Positions 18,810 through 28,262 of a DNA stretch of 64,000 bases are shown here, in pieces. The notes below the pieces were generated by a model. It was not told the DNA's origin and made no database searches. It worked only from the letters and a program-made list of their open reading frames with translations. Position 1 is the stretch's first letter; each line of letters opens with the position of its first letter. A program made the translations under genes and the position numbers. The stretch comes from Ignavibacteria bacterium (GTDB taxonomy: Bacteria; Bacteroidota; Ignavibacteria; Tepidaquicellales; Tepidaquicellaceae), in assembly GCA_016704345.1 (NCBI GenBank), contig JADJAH010000009.1, positions 212,462 through 276,461 on the forward strand, written 5' to 3'.

Positions 18810-20147
18810 ATGGCAAACACAGTTAAATTCAACGAAAGCTTTCCCGACATTACAATATCGAACGCGATCTTTGAAAGATCAAAAGGTTTGATACCTGCGC
18901 ACACGCAGACACTTGCAAAGGGTCCGACTCAATGGATCAAAGGCATTGCACCGAAATATCTTGCAAGAGGAAAAGGTTCTCACGTATGGGATGTAGATGG
19001 AAACGAATACATCGATTATAACATGGGCATCGGACCCATAGTACTTGGTTATTGCTACGACAGAGTTGATGATGCAATAAGAAAACAACTTTCTGACGGG
19101 ATAACATTTTCTTTCATGCATCCCTTGGAAGTAGATCTGTCGGAAAAGATAAGAAGCATTGTGCCGAATGCCGAGTCGGTAAGATTCTCAAAGACCGGTT
19201 GCGATGCTACAACCGCCGCAGTCCGCGTTTCCAGAGCTTTTACAAATAGGGAGAAAGTCTTATGCTGCGGATACCACGGCTGGCATGACTGGTATATTGC
19301 CGTTACCGACAGAAATGCAGGCATACCCGAAGCAGTGAAAGATCTGACCTATACAATAAATTACAATGACACAGATTCGTTGATCCAGTCAATTGACTCC
19401 GATACAGCTTGTCTCATAATTGAGCCGTTTGTATTTGAACAGGAAAAAGAAGGCTTTCTTCAGGAGATAAAAAACATCTGCGAAAAGAACGGAACGCTTC
19501 TCATCTTTGACGAGATGTGGACAGGATTCAGAATAGCTCCCGGCGGTGCGCAGGAATACTTTGGCGTGAAACCTGATCTTGCCTGTTACTCCAAAGCGAT
19601 TGCCAACGGGATGCCAATCTCGGCTGTCACAGGAAGAAGAGATGTGATGGATCTGTTTGACAAGGACGTATTCTTCTTCACAACATTCGGCGGAGAAGCT
19701 CTTTCACTTGCTGCTGCCATGGCAACCATTGACGAGATAGTCGAGAAGAATGTACCCGGATATCTAAATGATAAAGGAGCACTGCTTAAAGATGGATACA
19801 ATTCAATTGCTCAGAAGCTTGAAATGAATTACACAAAATGTTTCGGCTACAACTGCAGAACTATTATGACATTCGATGCTACAGCCGGAAATCCTCTTGA
19901 GATGAAATCACTTGTTCAACAGGAAATGATAAAGCGCGGAATACTTTGGGGCGGGTTTCATAACATGTGCTATTCACATTCGGATGAAGATATTGCTTAT
20001 ACTTTGAAGGCTTATGAAGATGTGATGCCTATTTTGAAGAAGGCTGTTGATGAAAAGAATGTTGCCGGATATTTGAAAGGAGAGCCTGTAGAGCCGGTGT
20101 TCAGGAAGACGAGTAACTTCAATTTTAAACCAAAGGCCGGAGTTTAA
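18810..20147 (+). CDS. Class III aminotransferase, glutamate-1-semialdehyde-aminomutase-like
   Basis: PLP enzyme of 445 residues. The cofactor region is LLIFDEMWTGFR (about 230-241) and the Schiff-base lysine lies in CYSKAIANGMPISAV. The region GYHGWHDWYIAVTDRNAGIP is typical of the GSA-aminomutase branch of class III enzymes. It is unlikely to serve haem synthesis here, since it lies between a split transketolase and an SDR in a surface-sugar cluster. It more probably puts an amino group on a keto-sugar. A C-terminal tail of about 35 residues extends past the usual end. A 375-bp repeat-filled gap follows. Confidence 0.8.
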   Translation: MANTVKFNESFPDITISNAIFERSKGLIPAHTQTLAKGPTQWIKGIAPKYLARGKGSHVWDVDGNEYIDYNMGIGPIVLGYCYDRVDDAIRKQLSDGITFSFMHPLEVDLSEKIRSIVPNAESVRFSKTGCDATTAAVRVSRAFTNREKVLCCGYHGWHDWYIAVTDRNAGIPEAVKDLTYTINYNDTDSLIQSIDSDTACLIIEPFVFEQEKEGFLQEIKNICEKNGTLLIFDEMWTGFRIAPGGAQEYFGVKPDLACYSKAIANGMPISAVTGRRDVMDLFDKDVFFFTTFGGEALSLAAAMATIDEIVEKNVPGYLNDKGALLKDGYNSIAQKLEMNYTKCFGYNCRTIMTFDATAGNPLEMKSLVQQEMIKRGILWGGFHNMCYSHSDEDIAYTLKAYEDVMPILKKAVDEKNVAGYLKGEPVEPVFRKTSNFNFKPKAGV

Positions 20148-20522
20148 ATCGCTTAAGCGGTTCAAATAGTTACACAGAGTTCCACAGAGGTGACACAGAG
20201 GACCACTGAGTTTAACGCATAAGGTGAAGCAATGAAGTTGATTTAGTGACATTGTTTGTTGATTTGCTCCAATTTTGGGTGACGGATATTTTTTAAGTAC
20301 TCTATAATTTTGTAAATCTAAATGAATCTCTGTGGAACTGTGTGTAATTGTGAATGGCGCAGAGTTCCGAAGATGAAGTTAATTTTGCAACATTGTTTTG
20401 TTGGTTTACTCCAACTTTGGGTGGGGATATCATTTAAGTACGCTCTGATTTTGTAAATCTAAATGAATCTCTGTGGAACTCTGTGTCACCTCAGTGAAAC
20501 TCTGTGTAATATCTAAAGACAA
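20148..20522. repeat. Intergenic direct and inverted repeats inside the sugar cluster
   Basis: Two diverged direct copies of about 110 bp are seen (about 20229-20341 and 20373-20482); both end in tttgtaaatctaaatgaatctctgtggaact. The outer edges form an inverted pair: 20167-20210 (ttacacagagttccacagaggtgacacag) mirrors 20465-20512. No open reading frame is convincing. The gctctgtg/cacagag phrases look like a dispersed intergenic repeat, so this is probably an insertion of repetitive DNA between two genes of one pathway. Confidence 0.65.
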
Positions 20523-21329
20523 ATGAATCAATTGTTTTCTCTTAAAGGTAAAGTATCAATAGTAACCGGTGCACTTGGTCTCATTGGCAAGGAACATTGC
20601 AAAGCTTTGTCTGAAGCCGGATCAACAGTTGTTGTTGCAGATTTGGATGGAGACAGTTGTTCCGAGTTTGCGCCTACATTAGGCAATGACTCATTCGGCA
20701 TATCTTTGGATGTTACTTCAAAGAAATCCATAGCAGATGGACGTGACGCCATACTTGCAAAGTGTGGGAGAATAGATGTGCTTGTAAATAATGCGGCAAT
20801 CAACGATATGTTTGAGAATCCGGCTATGGCACTTGAGATGTCAATGTTTGAGAACTATCCGCTTGAGATGTGGCAGAAGTCAATGGATGTTAATGTAACT
20901 GGTGTATTCTTATGTTCGCAGATATTCGGAAGCACGATGGCGGAGCGGGGCAGCGGCAGCATAATCAATGTTGCATCAACATACGGAATCACTGCACCTG
21001 ATCAATCACTCTATATAGACAAAGATGGCAGGCAGAAGTTCTACAAGTCTGCCGCATATCCCGCGACAAAAGGAGCAGTGATTTCTTTCACAAAATTTCT
21101 CGCAGCGTATTGGGGAAACAAGGGAGTACGTGTAAATGCTCTTTCACCAGGAGGTGTGGAAAATTCGCAAGATGAATTTTTTGTGGAGAATTATTCAAGG
21201 AGAACTCCTCTCGGCAGAATGGCTGACAGAACTGATTACAAAGGAGCAGTAGTGTTTCTTGCGAGTGATGCGTCATCTTATATGACAGGAGCAAATCTTG
21301 TGGTTGATGGAGGATGGACGGCGTGGTGA
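20523..21329 (+). CDS. Short-chain dehydrogenase/reductase
   Basis: Classical SDR of 268 residues. The cofactor glycine motif is TGALGLIGKEH (15-25), with the acidic D39 in VVVADLDGD, which favours NAD(H). NNAAIND follows near residue 88, and the catalytic Ser-Tyr-Lys lies in INVASTYGI and YPATKGAVISF. The C-terminus GANLVVDGGWTAW is the standard family ending. Given its neighbours, it probably oxidises or reduces a sugar intermediate in the ulosonic acid pathway, although the substrate is not shown by sequence. Confidence 0.82.
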   Translation: MNQLFSLKGKVSIVTGALGLIGKEHCKALSEAGSTVVVADLDGDSCSEFAPTLGNDSFGISLDVTSKKSIADGRDAILAKCGRIDVLVNNAAINDMFENPAMALEMSMFENYPLEMWQKSMDVNVTGVFLCSQIFGSTMAERGSGSIINVASTYGITAPDQSLYIDKDGRQKFYKSAAYPATKGAVISFTKFLAAYWGNKGVRVNALSPGGVENSQDEFFVENYSRRTPLGRMADRTDYKGAVVFLASDASSYMTGANLVVDGGWTAW

Positions 21330-21397
21330 GAGTTGAGAATTAAGAATTAGGAATTGAGAATTAAGAATTACATTGAGTAAATTAATCTGAAAACAAT

Positions 21398-22282
21398 ATG
21401 GCAACGGTAAGTATAGGCAAGAGAATGATTGGTGACGGAGAGCCCGTTTACATAATTGCAGAGATCGGAATTAATCATAACGGTTCTTTGAAGAAAGCAA
21501 TGAAACTGGTGAAAAGCGCTCGGAACGCGGGTTGTGATTGTGTGAAGTTTCAGAAGAGAACTCCGGAGCTTTGTGTTCCGAAGGATCAGTGGAATATTGA
21601 GAGAGATACTCCCTGGGGAAGAATGTCTTATATTGAGTACAGGCACAAAGTTGAGTTGAGCGTATCTGATTATGAACAGATTGATGAATATTGCAGAAAG
21701 AAAGGAATTGACTGGACGGCTTCTTGCTGGGACGAAGAATCTGTTGATTTCATCAATGCTTTTGATGTTCCATTTTACAAAGCAGCATCAGCTTCATTGA
21801 CCGACATTCCACTACTAAGGAAGAAGAGATCAACAGGAAAACCACTTATGATCTCTACCGGAATGTCAACTGAAGAAGAGATTGTCAATGCAGTAGAATT
21901 GATCGGGAGAGAAAACCTTATGATTGCCCACTCAACATCTACATATCCATGCAAGCCTGAAGAGCTTAATCTCAGAATGATAAGTACATTAAAGAAGATG
22001 TTTCCTGAAATGCCAATCGGATACTCGGGTCATGAGACCGGTCTTTCGCCGACACTTGCGGCAGTGGCACTTGGAGCGACATTTGTTGAAAGGCATATTA
22101 CTTTGGACCGCGCTATGTGGGGAACGGACCAGGCGGCATCTGTTGAAGTAAGCGGATTCAGACGACTCGTTGAAAACATCCGCGATGTGGAAGATTCTCT
22201 CGGCGATGGTGTTAAGAAAGTCTATGACAGCGAACTTGGTCCCAGGCAGAAGCTGAGAAGAGTAATTGAAATCGGAAAATGA
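21398..22282 (+). CDS. NeuB/SpsE-type ulosonic acid synthase lacking the SAF domain
   Basis: TIM-barrel enzyme of 294 residues that should condense PEP with an aldose. Seen motifs are IAEIGINHNGSLKKA (19-33), CVKFQKRTPEL, ISTGMSTEEEI, AHSTSTYPCKPEELN, IGYSGHETGLSPTL and VERHITLDRAMWGTD. The catalytic barrel is complete, but the protein stops where sialic acid synthases continue into the roughly 60-residue antifreeze-like (SAF) domain that caps the active site. The phrase MWGTDQAAS differs from the NxxGPDHxAS of NeuB. A specialised subfamily with a different acceptor is likely. It ends the plus-strand sugar cluster. Confidence 0.8.
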   Translation: MATVSIGKRMIGDGEPVYIIAEIGINHNGSLKKAMKLVKSARNAGCDCVKFQKRTPELCVPKDQWNIERDTPWGRMSYIEYRHKVELSVSDYEQIDEYCRKKGIDWTASCWDEESVDFINAFDVPFYKAASASLTDIPLLRKKRSTGKPLMISTGMSTEEEIVNAVELIGRENLMIAHSTSTYPCKPEELNLRMISTLKKMFPEMPIGYSGHETGLSPTLAAVALGATFVERHITLDRAMWGTDQAASVEVSGFRRLVENIRDVEDSLGDGVKKVYDSELGPRQKLRRVIEIGK

Positions 22283-22326
22283 AAATTGGAAGAGTCCCGA
22301 TGTATTTGACTTCGTCCAGATAATAA

Positions 22327-22358
22327 GATCAGCCCGCTATGGTTTCTGCAGGCTGATC
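22327..22358. terminator. Hairpin between convergent genes
   Basis: Perfect 8-bp stem GATCAGCC/GGCTGATC, extended past one mismatch by GC/GC, around an AT-rich loop. It sits 55 bp beyond the stop of the minus-strand FG-GAP gene and 45 bp beyond the NeuB-like stop. Almost the same hairpin recurs at 63118-63149, 66 bp beyond the stop of another gene carrying the same C-terminal module. A T-run is missing on both strands, so termination is only a possibility. Confidence 0.5.
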
Positions 22359-22412
22359 AAACTGAATCCACACGCTATTTTTAATTTCTAATTTCTAATT
22401 TTTAATTTCTCC

Positions 22413-25400
22413 TCACGGCCTTACTACCGACACAAAATTAGCCGCATTGTTATCGGCAATTGCAAAGTCGGTGCCGTCAACGAAGTCATCTCCCGTCAAG
22501 TCTGTCACAACATATCCACCAACAAAATTTGATGCATCGTTGTCAATTGCGCTTACATCAGTTGCATCAATTGTCCCGTCCTGATTGACATCGCCGGAGT
22601 AAAATGCAAAGACATCATAAGGAGAGTTGTCCACCTGAATTTCATTATTCCCATAAGCATAAATTGCGTCAACCGAGAAAGCTATGGACGCGTCACTGTT
22701 TACGAAAGTAACAGGATTAGCGCTCCACGTTGAAAGTGCATTTCTGTGAGTGACTTCAATATAGTAAGGTCTGTCGTTCTGAACATTTCTGAATAAAAAA
22801 TACTGACCGGTTCCCGGACCGAGAAGAATGTTTTTTGATGAATCAACTCTTGCAAAAGGAGATGTTGAATTTCTTAGATAGACTTTGATTGTATCCGGAA
22901 CTTCCGTATCCAAGACCGGATCATACATTCCCTGTATTGCACCGAATAGAAAAAGATTTTTGCGGTTGTCGGGGGGAGAAGATAAATATATATATGCCTT
23001 ACCTTTATTATTCTCAAATCCGTAAGCTCCGACAACCAAATCTGAATAGCCGTCACCGTTTACATCTCCGCCGGATGAAACTGAATATCCGAAGAATTCA
23101 GAATTATCTTCACCTCTCATTGTCAAGTCGGCAGTATTATTCATTTCAATTTCCGAAGAAATATATACCCATGCCCAGTTAAAGAAGGGTAATATGCTCC
23201 TATAATCACATCAGCAAAACCATCACCATTTACATCCCCTGCTTCTGAAACTGAATAGCCAAATTGACTAATTGCAGCTTCGCCTGTCATTGTAACATCT
23301 GCGGTGTTATTCATTGTTGCTCCTCCGAAATATATGTATGCTTTTCCTGCATAAGAAGAATATCCATAAGCACCAATAACTACATCAGAATATCCATCGC
23401 CATTTACATCTCCGGCTGCTGAGACTGAACTTCCAAAACTATCATTTACAGTTTCAGCTGTCATTGTTACGTCAGCAATATTATTAATTTCAGTTCCCCC
23501 AAAATAACATATGCTCGCCTTTATCATATGGCACCAATATCACATCTGAAAAACCATCTCCGTTTACATCCCGCGGAAGAGCAAGATAAACCTAAACCTG
23601 CTCCTCCTGTAAAAATCACATCCGCAATATTATTCATATTGGCACCTCCCGAAATATATATGTTTTGCCGCTGCTTGAAATAAGAATTCACCAATGATCA
23701 CATCAGAATATCCGTCACCATTTACATCACCGGTCTGAAGAGACAGAATCCACCGAAATCTGGATCTGTTGACTCACTTGTCATTATCACATCTGCAACA
23801 TTATTCATTGATGCCTCCAAAAATATATATGCTTTTAGGGAAATACCGGATTCACCTACTATCACATCATAATATCCATCCCCATTTACATCTCCGGCCG
23901 ATGATATTGAAATTCCAAACAAGATGTTAGTATTCCCTGTAATTATAACATCTGCAATATTATCCATCAATGCTCCATAAAAAAACATATACGCCCTGCT
24001 TGTTTAACAGAATAACAAAAACCACCTACAATCAAATCAGAATAACCGTCCCCGTTTACATCACCAGCATCAGAGACTGAAAGTCCGAAACAATTTATTG
24101 TAGTTTCACCCGTCATTGTCAAATCCGGAATATCTTCACCTCTCATCGTATTTGTATAAACATAAGCCCTTCCTGTGCTTGAATTGTATCCGTATGCTCC
24201 TACTATCATATCCGCAAATCCATCACCGTTTAAATCGCCTCCCCCTGCGACAGAATATCCGAAATAGTTGAAAGTATCTTCACCTGTCATATAGATATCA
24301 ACAGCGTTGTTCATATTTGTTCCCCCGTAATACAAATATGCTCTTCCTTTAGATGAACTAAATGCCCATGCTCCGACATACACATCTGCAAATCCGTCTC
24401 CATTCACATCGCCTGCTTCTGAAACTGAATAGCCAAATGAACTACTTGCAGCTTCGCCTGTCATTGTTACATCTGCTATACTGTTCATTGAAGCTCCGCC
24501 GTAAAAAATATATGCTCTTCCTGTGTTGCTGTTAAATCCATTAGCGCCGATGATCACATCAGAATAACCGTCATCGTTTACATCTCCCGCAATTGAAACT
24601 GATGCTCCGAAAAAATCAGATAGACCACCGCCTATCATAGTCACATCAGCTGTATTATCCATTGTCACGCCTCCATAATAGATGTATGTTCTTCCAAAGC
24701 CGGAGTTAAATCCATATGCACCTATGATTACATCTTTATACCCGTCTCCGTTCACATCTCCTGCATCCGATACCGAATATCCGAAATTATCATTAGAATT
24801 TTCTCCTGTCATAATAACATCAGCAATATTGTTCATTGATGTCCCGCCGTTATAGATGTATGCCTTACCTGTGTACCCGTTTACAGCATAAGCGCCGACC
24901 AATACATCAGAATATCCGTCTGCGTTCAGATCACCTGCACCGGAGACTGAACTTCCGAAATAATGCCCTGTAAATTCACCTGTCATTATGACATCCGCTA
25001 CATTATTCATTATTGCGCCGCCATAATAAATATAGGCTCGTCCTGTAAATGAATTGAAGCCGTTAGCGCCGACAATAACATCATCATAGCCGTCACTGTT
25101 GACATCGCCTGCTGATGAGACAGAATTTCCGAAATAATTATTAACTGTTTCCCCGCCCATAATTACATCAGCCGTAGAATTAATAATTATTCCGCCGAAA
25201 TAAATGTAAGCTCTTCCTGAATTTGTACCTCCACCATTATTACCATTCGGATCACCGATAATAACATCATCAAACCCGTCACCATTAACATCTCCTGCAG
25301 AAGAAACGGACTTTGCATAATTAACTCCAATTGCAGGTCCGTCGAAAGTATTTTGCTGCAATGCATCCGTTTCAGGTCCTTCTTCCGGAATGATCCTGTT

Positions 25401-25619
25401 ACCTTTCTCATCGGTAAGCGTTTTAAGCCAGTCATGTGTTACACCGGCCGGAAGTGAATCGGAGTTTGATCCAGCACTTAGATTGTTTGGAGATTGCTGA
25501 ATCTGTTGAGTGTTAAGATCTGATTCAGACCTTTTCCAATTGGCTTGTGATGCTGATGAGATGAAGAGTACGCAAATAATAAGCGTAAGAAAGTAACTTG
25601 TGCAGTGAAAAGTTTTCAT
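22413..25619 (-). pseudogene. Secreted FG-GAP double beta-propeller with dockerin-like C-terminus, frameshifted
   Basis: One ancestral gene now in at least four frames (25619-23967, 23988-23722, 23527-23141, 23144-22413), with further shifts near 23570 and 23655. The N-terminus MKTFHCTSYFLTLIICVLF is a signal peptide. Reading through the shifts gives exactly 14 Ca-loop repeats (SAGDVNGDGYSDVIVGA type), enough for two seven-bladed propellers. A roughly 110-residue beta domain (YDPVLDTEVPDTIKVYLRNS, HRNALSTWS) and the two-loop dockerin-like end (GDVNQDGTIDATD and DLTGDDFVDGTD, ending NNAANFVSVVRP) follow. It is a close paralogue of 49146..52287. The shifts are short indels at 23.1-24.0 kb: true decay or poor sequence. 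Confidence 0.8.
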
Positions 25620-25754
25620 GTTTGATGTTGACTGTTTAGTTTTTAAAGATCGATTCTTGAGAGCAATTAGAAATTGAAAATTAGAAATTAACAATTGCGA
25701 GCATGGTTCTGAAATATTAACAAAATCTTACTACGCATTAGTAAGCTGTTTCAA

Positions 25755-26132
25755 TTACTTGCACTGAAAAATTATTTCTCTAGTACAGATCACTTCAGCC
25801 TTGCTTGGATCAGGGTAGATTTCCATAATGCATTTAACCGAGCTGCCGGATTTTCCATAGCTTGATTTGTAATAGACATTGTATGCTCCCTTTTCCATTT
25901 CACCTTCTGCAAGTTGTGTCAGGTCTGGGTCCATGACTTTGATGTTCACATAGCAATCTTCCACCAAAGTGAATTGCACAAGCTGTATATTTTCACCGCT
26001 GACAGTAACTGATTGGAGCTTATAACCCTGATTTGCATTTCCCAGTGCGGAGGCCTGACAAAGTACTCCGGCATTGACCTGCAATTGAAGCAATATGATT
26101 ATCAAAACGGCGGCCAACATGATTCTTTTCAT
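25755..26132 (-). CDS. Small secreted protein of unknown function
   Basis: A 125-residue protein with a clear signal peptide (MKRIMLAAVLIIILLQLQVNA, cleavage about residue 21). The mature part of about 104 residues contains the phrase VQFTLVEDCYVNIKVMDPD near residue 55 and GAYNVYYKSS near 83, which resemble one strand set of the FlgD/T9SS-linked Ig-like fold (NVYDxxGxxV, xGxYxxxW). Three further cysteines (about residues 60, 101 and 111), C24 near the new N-terminus and the terminal one could form disulfides. A good ribosome site (aaggag) lies just upstream. A conserved three-way-junction element sits 41 bp further upstream. No family was recognised. Confidence 0.6.
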   Translation of the reverse strand: MKRIMLAAVLIIILLQLQVNAGVLCQASALGNANQGYKLQSVTVSGENIQLVQFTLVEDCYVNIKVMDPDLTQLAEGEMEKGAYNVYYKSSYGKSGSSVKCIMEIYPDPSKAEVICTREIIFQCK

Positions 26133-26172
26133 TTCATTCTCCTTTATGTTTTTGTTTTGGGGTAGTGAACAA

Positions 26173-26240
26173 ATACTAACCCCGCATACCGGTGATGCGA
26201 TTAAGTGAAAGTGTTCGCGTACAAATTCACGGGTTAATAT
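26173..26240. ncRNA. Three-way-junction RNA-like element, copy 1
   Basis: Outer stem ATAcTAACCC/GGGTTAaTAT, inner hairpin CGCAT-accggtg-ATGCG and second hairpin GTGAA...TTCAC joined by attaa. The other copies are at 52355-52417 and 57809-57866. It lies between a minus-strand secreted-protein gene and a plus-strand alpha-helical protein gene, so the sense strand is not decided. No known riboswitch class was recognised. Confidence 0.5.
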
Positions 26241-26473
26241 CTATTCTAAAGAACTGGTACAAAACTAACTCAACTCGTTCACGTGCACAAAGAAACTTTT
26301 TTGCGAGTTTCACGGCTACGTTATTACTTTTTTGAATTAAAAGTCCTATTTTGAGCCGCAATCGAAACATTATTGAAAAGTCTTTCTTAGATGCCTCACT
26401 ATTTGGGCGTTATTTCAGACCTGTTTTCAATTTACTGATACCCAAGAGCAAGCACCAAAACATGTAATCGAAT
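26241..26473. promoter_or_regulatory. Conserved upstream region of the alpha-helical protein gene
   Basis: This stretch is closely matched by 57867-58104 in front of the paralogous gene, with shared phrases such as cacaaagaaacttttttgcgag, ttttgagccgcaatcgaaa and gaaaagtctttctta. Conservation of about 230 non-coding bases between paralogues suggests a long leader or promoter region copied with the gene. No specific operator was identified. Confidence 0.45.
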
Positions 26474-27964
26474 ATGCTTAAGAGTTCATTACTCGAGATA
26501 CTCCGCACATTTTCAAAACAGGAATTGATAAAGTTTGAAGACTTTGTCAGGTCACCGTACTTTAACAAGAAAGAGAATGTTCTGAAGTTATTTCTTGAAA
26601 TAAGGAAATACACGCCGGAGTTTAGCAGTGAGAATCTGGAAAAGGAGAAGGTATGGAAAGCATTGTTTCCGGACAAAGAGTATAACTACGGGATTATGAA
26701 GAATCTCATTCATGATCTCGGCAAACTCTGCGAATCATTTCTCTGTGAGGAAGTATATAAAGATAACGAAATGCAGCACAGTCTAGATTTCCTTACATCT
26801 GTCTTTTCCAGAAATATAGAAAGCATCTTCATTAACAAAATCGAAAGTACTGAGAGGTCCTTCCGGAAAAATTTTGAAACGAACAAATATGTTTATGCAC
26901 ACGAGTTTTACAAACAGTTTGGAAATATCTTAGAATTAAAAAGTAATTTTTTTCATGTCAATACACCGCAGAATAAAAAGCAGAATGAACTGAAGAATGT
27001 TTCCGAATTTCTCATTTATGGTTTCCTGCTGAACTGCTTCAGAGTCTTTCACAAACTCATGGTTCATAATCTCGACTTAAATCTTTCCCCTGACAGCAAC
27101 ATCATGTTCAGACTTTTAAAAGAAATGGATGATAATTCAATATTAAAAGATATAATTGATTATTCTGAAAACAGCTCAACTAAAGATCATAAAATTTTAA
27201 AAGCCAATTATTTAATGTACAAAGCGTTAACTGCAAACCTGAGCGCTGATGCTTACAATGAATTCAAAAACTTTCTTTTCGAAAACAATTCCTGTTTTTC
27301 CAAGGATGAGATAAAGGCTTTGCATGTTGGTTTGCTGACAAGCCTGACAAATCTTAAAATTACGACCGATAAATTTTACCATGAATATTTCAGCATAATA
27401 CAAATGGGATTCCAAAGTAAATTCATGCTGAACAAGGACGGCTCGATCACTTATCAGAGCTTTTTTTCAATTGTAAATGTATCGCTGGGTGCAGGTGAGA
27501 TCAAATTTGTGGAGGATTTTATAAACAGCTATAAAAACAAGCTGCCGCTTAACTTAAGAGAATCAATGTATAATTATTCGATGGCTCAGCTGAATTTTGC
27601 CAAAAAGGATTTTGATAAGGCTGTTGAATTCCTTTCATTAATCAAAGATGAACCCGGATTTCTGAAATTTTCAATAAAGAATATTCAAATGAGCATCTAT
27701 TACGAACTTGATGACAGAGTCGCCTTTGATTATTCATTAGACTCTTTCAAACATTTTATAAAAAAGAATAAACTGACGAATGAATCACGAGTTCTGACGC
27801 TCACTCAATACTGCAATTATATCAAAACTCTTTTTAAGCTAAGAGAAAAACCAGATCGCTTTGGATTGACAAATTTAAAAAGGGAAATCACAGTAAAAAA
27901 AGTTATAAACAAAAAGTGGATTCTGGAAAAAGTAGAAGAGCTTGAAAAAGTAACATTAAAATAG
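26474..27964 (+). CDS. Alpha-helical protein of unknown function, paralogue 1
   Basis: A 496-residue cytoplasmic protein (no signal peptide or membrane segment) rich in Lys, Glu, Leu and Phe, with TPR-like helical pairs in its C-terminal half (NYSMAQLNFAKKDFDKAVEFL). The N-terminal 45 residues (MLKSSLLEILRTFSKQELIK, FVRSPYFNKKENVL, PDKEYNYGIMKN) are nearly identical to the gene at 58105. The protein looks like a solenoid scaffold or binding protein. Similar proteins are, to my knowledge, annotated only as hypothetical in Bacteroidota. Both copies sit beside genes with the dockerin-like module, and the duplicated unit includes about 300 bp of upstream DNA. Function is unknown. Confidence 0.8.
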   Translation: MLKSSLLEILRTFSKQELIKFEDFVRSPYFNKKENVLKLFLEIRKYTPEFSSENLEKEKVWKALFPDKEYNYGIMKNLIHDLGKLCESFLCEEVYKDNEMQHSLDFLTSVFSRNIESIFINKIESTERSFRKNFETNKYVYAHEFYKQFGNILELKSNFFHVNTPQNKKQNELKNVSEFLIYGFLLNCFRVFHKLMVHNLDLNLSPDSNIMFRLLKEMDDNSILKDIIDYSENSSTKDHKILKANYLMYKALTANLSADAYNEFKNFLFENNSCFSKDEIKALHVGLLTSLTNLKITTDKFYHEYFSIIQMGFQSKFMLNKDGSITYQSFFSIVNVSLGAGEIKFVEDFINSYKNKLPLNLRESMYNYSMAQLNFAKKDFDKAVEFLSLIKDEPGFLKFSIKNIQMSIYYELDDRVAFDYSLDSFKHFIKKNKLTNESRVLTLTQYCNYIKTLFKLREKPDRFGLTNLKREITVKKVINKKWILEKVEELEKVTLK

Positions 27965-28262
27965 TTCATAGTTGGCAGATATTTGTAATTAAGTTAAGAA
28001 GCTCCTCGCCTTCGTCAAAGTATAAAGCGCTATACCAGGACTCTGAAACGCTGTACAAAGTCATATATCATGAAAGAGGTTACAATATACCCTTCACCCC
28101 AGGCCCACTACCCAAGAGAGGTTGTGTTTCAAAACCAACCCATTTTTCTTGTCGTCGCAGAGTCACTGGTGATTTTCCAGGACTCTGCGAGAAAGAAATT
28201 CTCCGCGAAGTGTCGGCTTCTCAGCACTTCACAACTCTCACCTCTCACCTCTCAATTGCTCT
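27965..28262. repeat. Convergent intergenic region with dispersed repeats
   Basis: The region lies between two convergent genes. It contains a left half of the ccctcacccc...ccc-caa element (about 28090-28113) directly followed by gaggttgtgtttcaaaaccaac, the same junction as at 55.2 kb, where it is the left end of a MITE-like repeat. The right terminal repeat was not found here, so this is a truncated copy. No gene is supported. Confidence 0.55.

Noticed and set aside
18810..20147. Haem-pathway glutamate-1-semialdehyde aminomutase (hemL)
   Set aside because: The family match is real, but the context is a sugar cluster and no other tetrapyrrole gene is near. The C-terminal extension also differs.
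22413..25619. Several independent small FG-GAP genes
   Set aside because: The fragments abut in different frames, match one paralogue in order, and together give a complete 14-repeat protein.
26173..26240. Integron attC site
   Set aside because: The AAC...GTT ends and palindromic nature recall attC, but the RYYYAAC/GTTRRRY consensus is not met, the fold has two inner hairpins rather than one, and there is no integrase or cassette array.
26173..26240. Fluoride or hammerhead-type RNA
   Set aside because: Phrases ggtgatg and ttcgc are present, but the order and spacing needed for the fluoride riboswitch and the CUGAUGA/GAAA core of hammerheads are absent.
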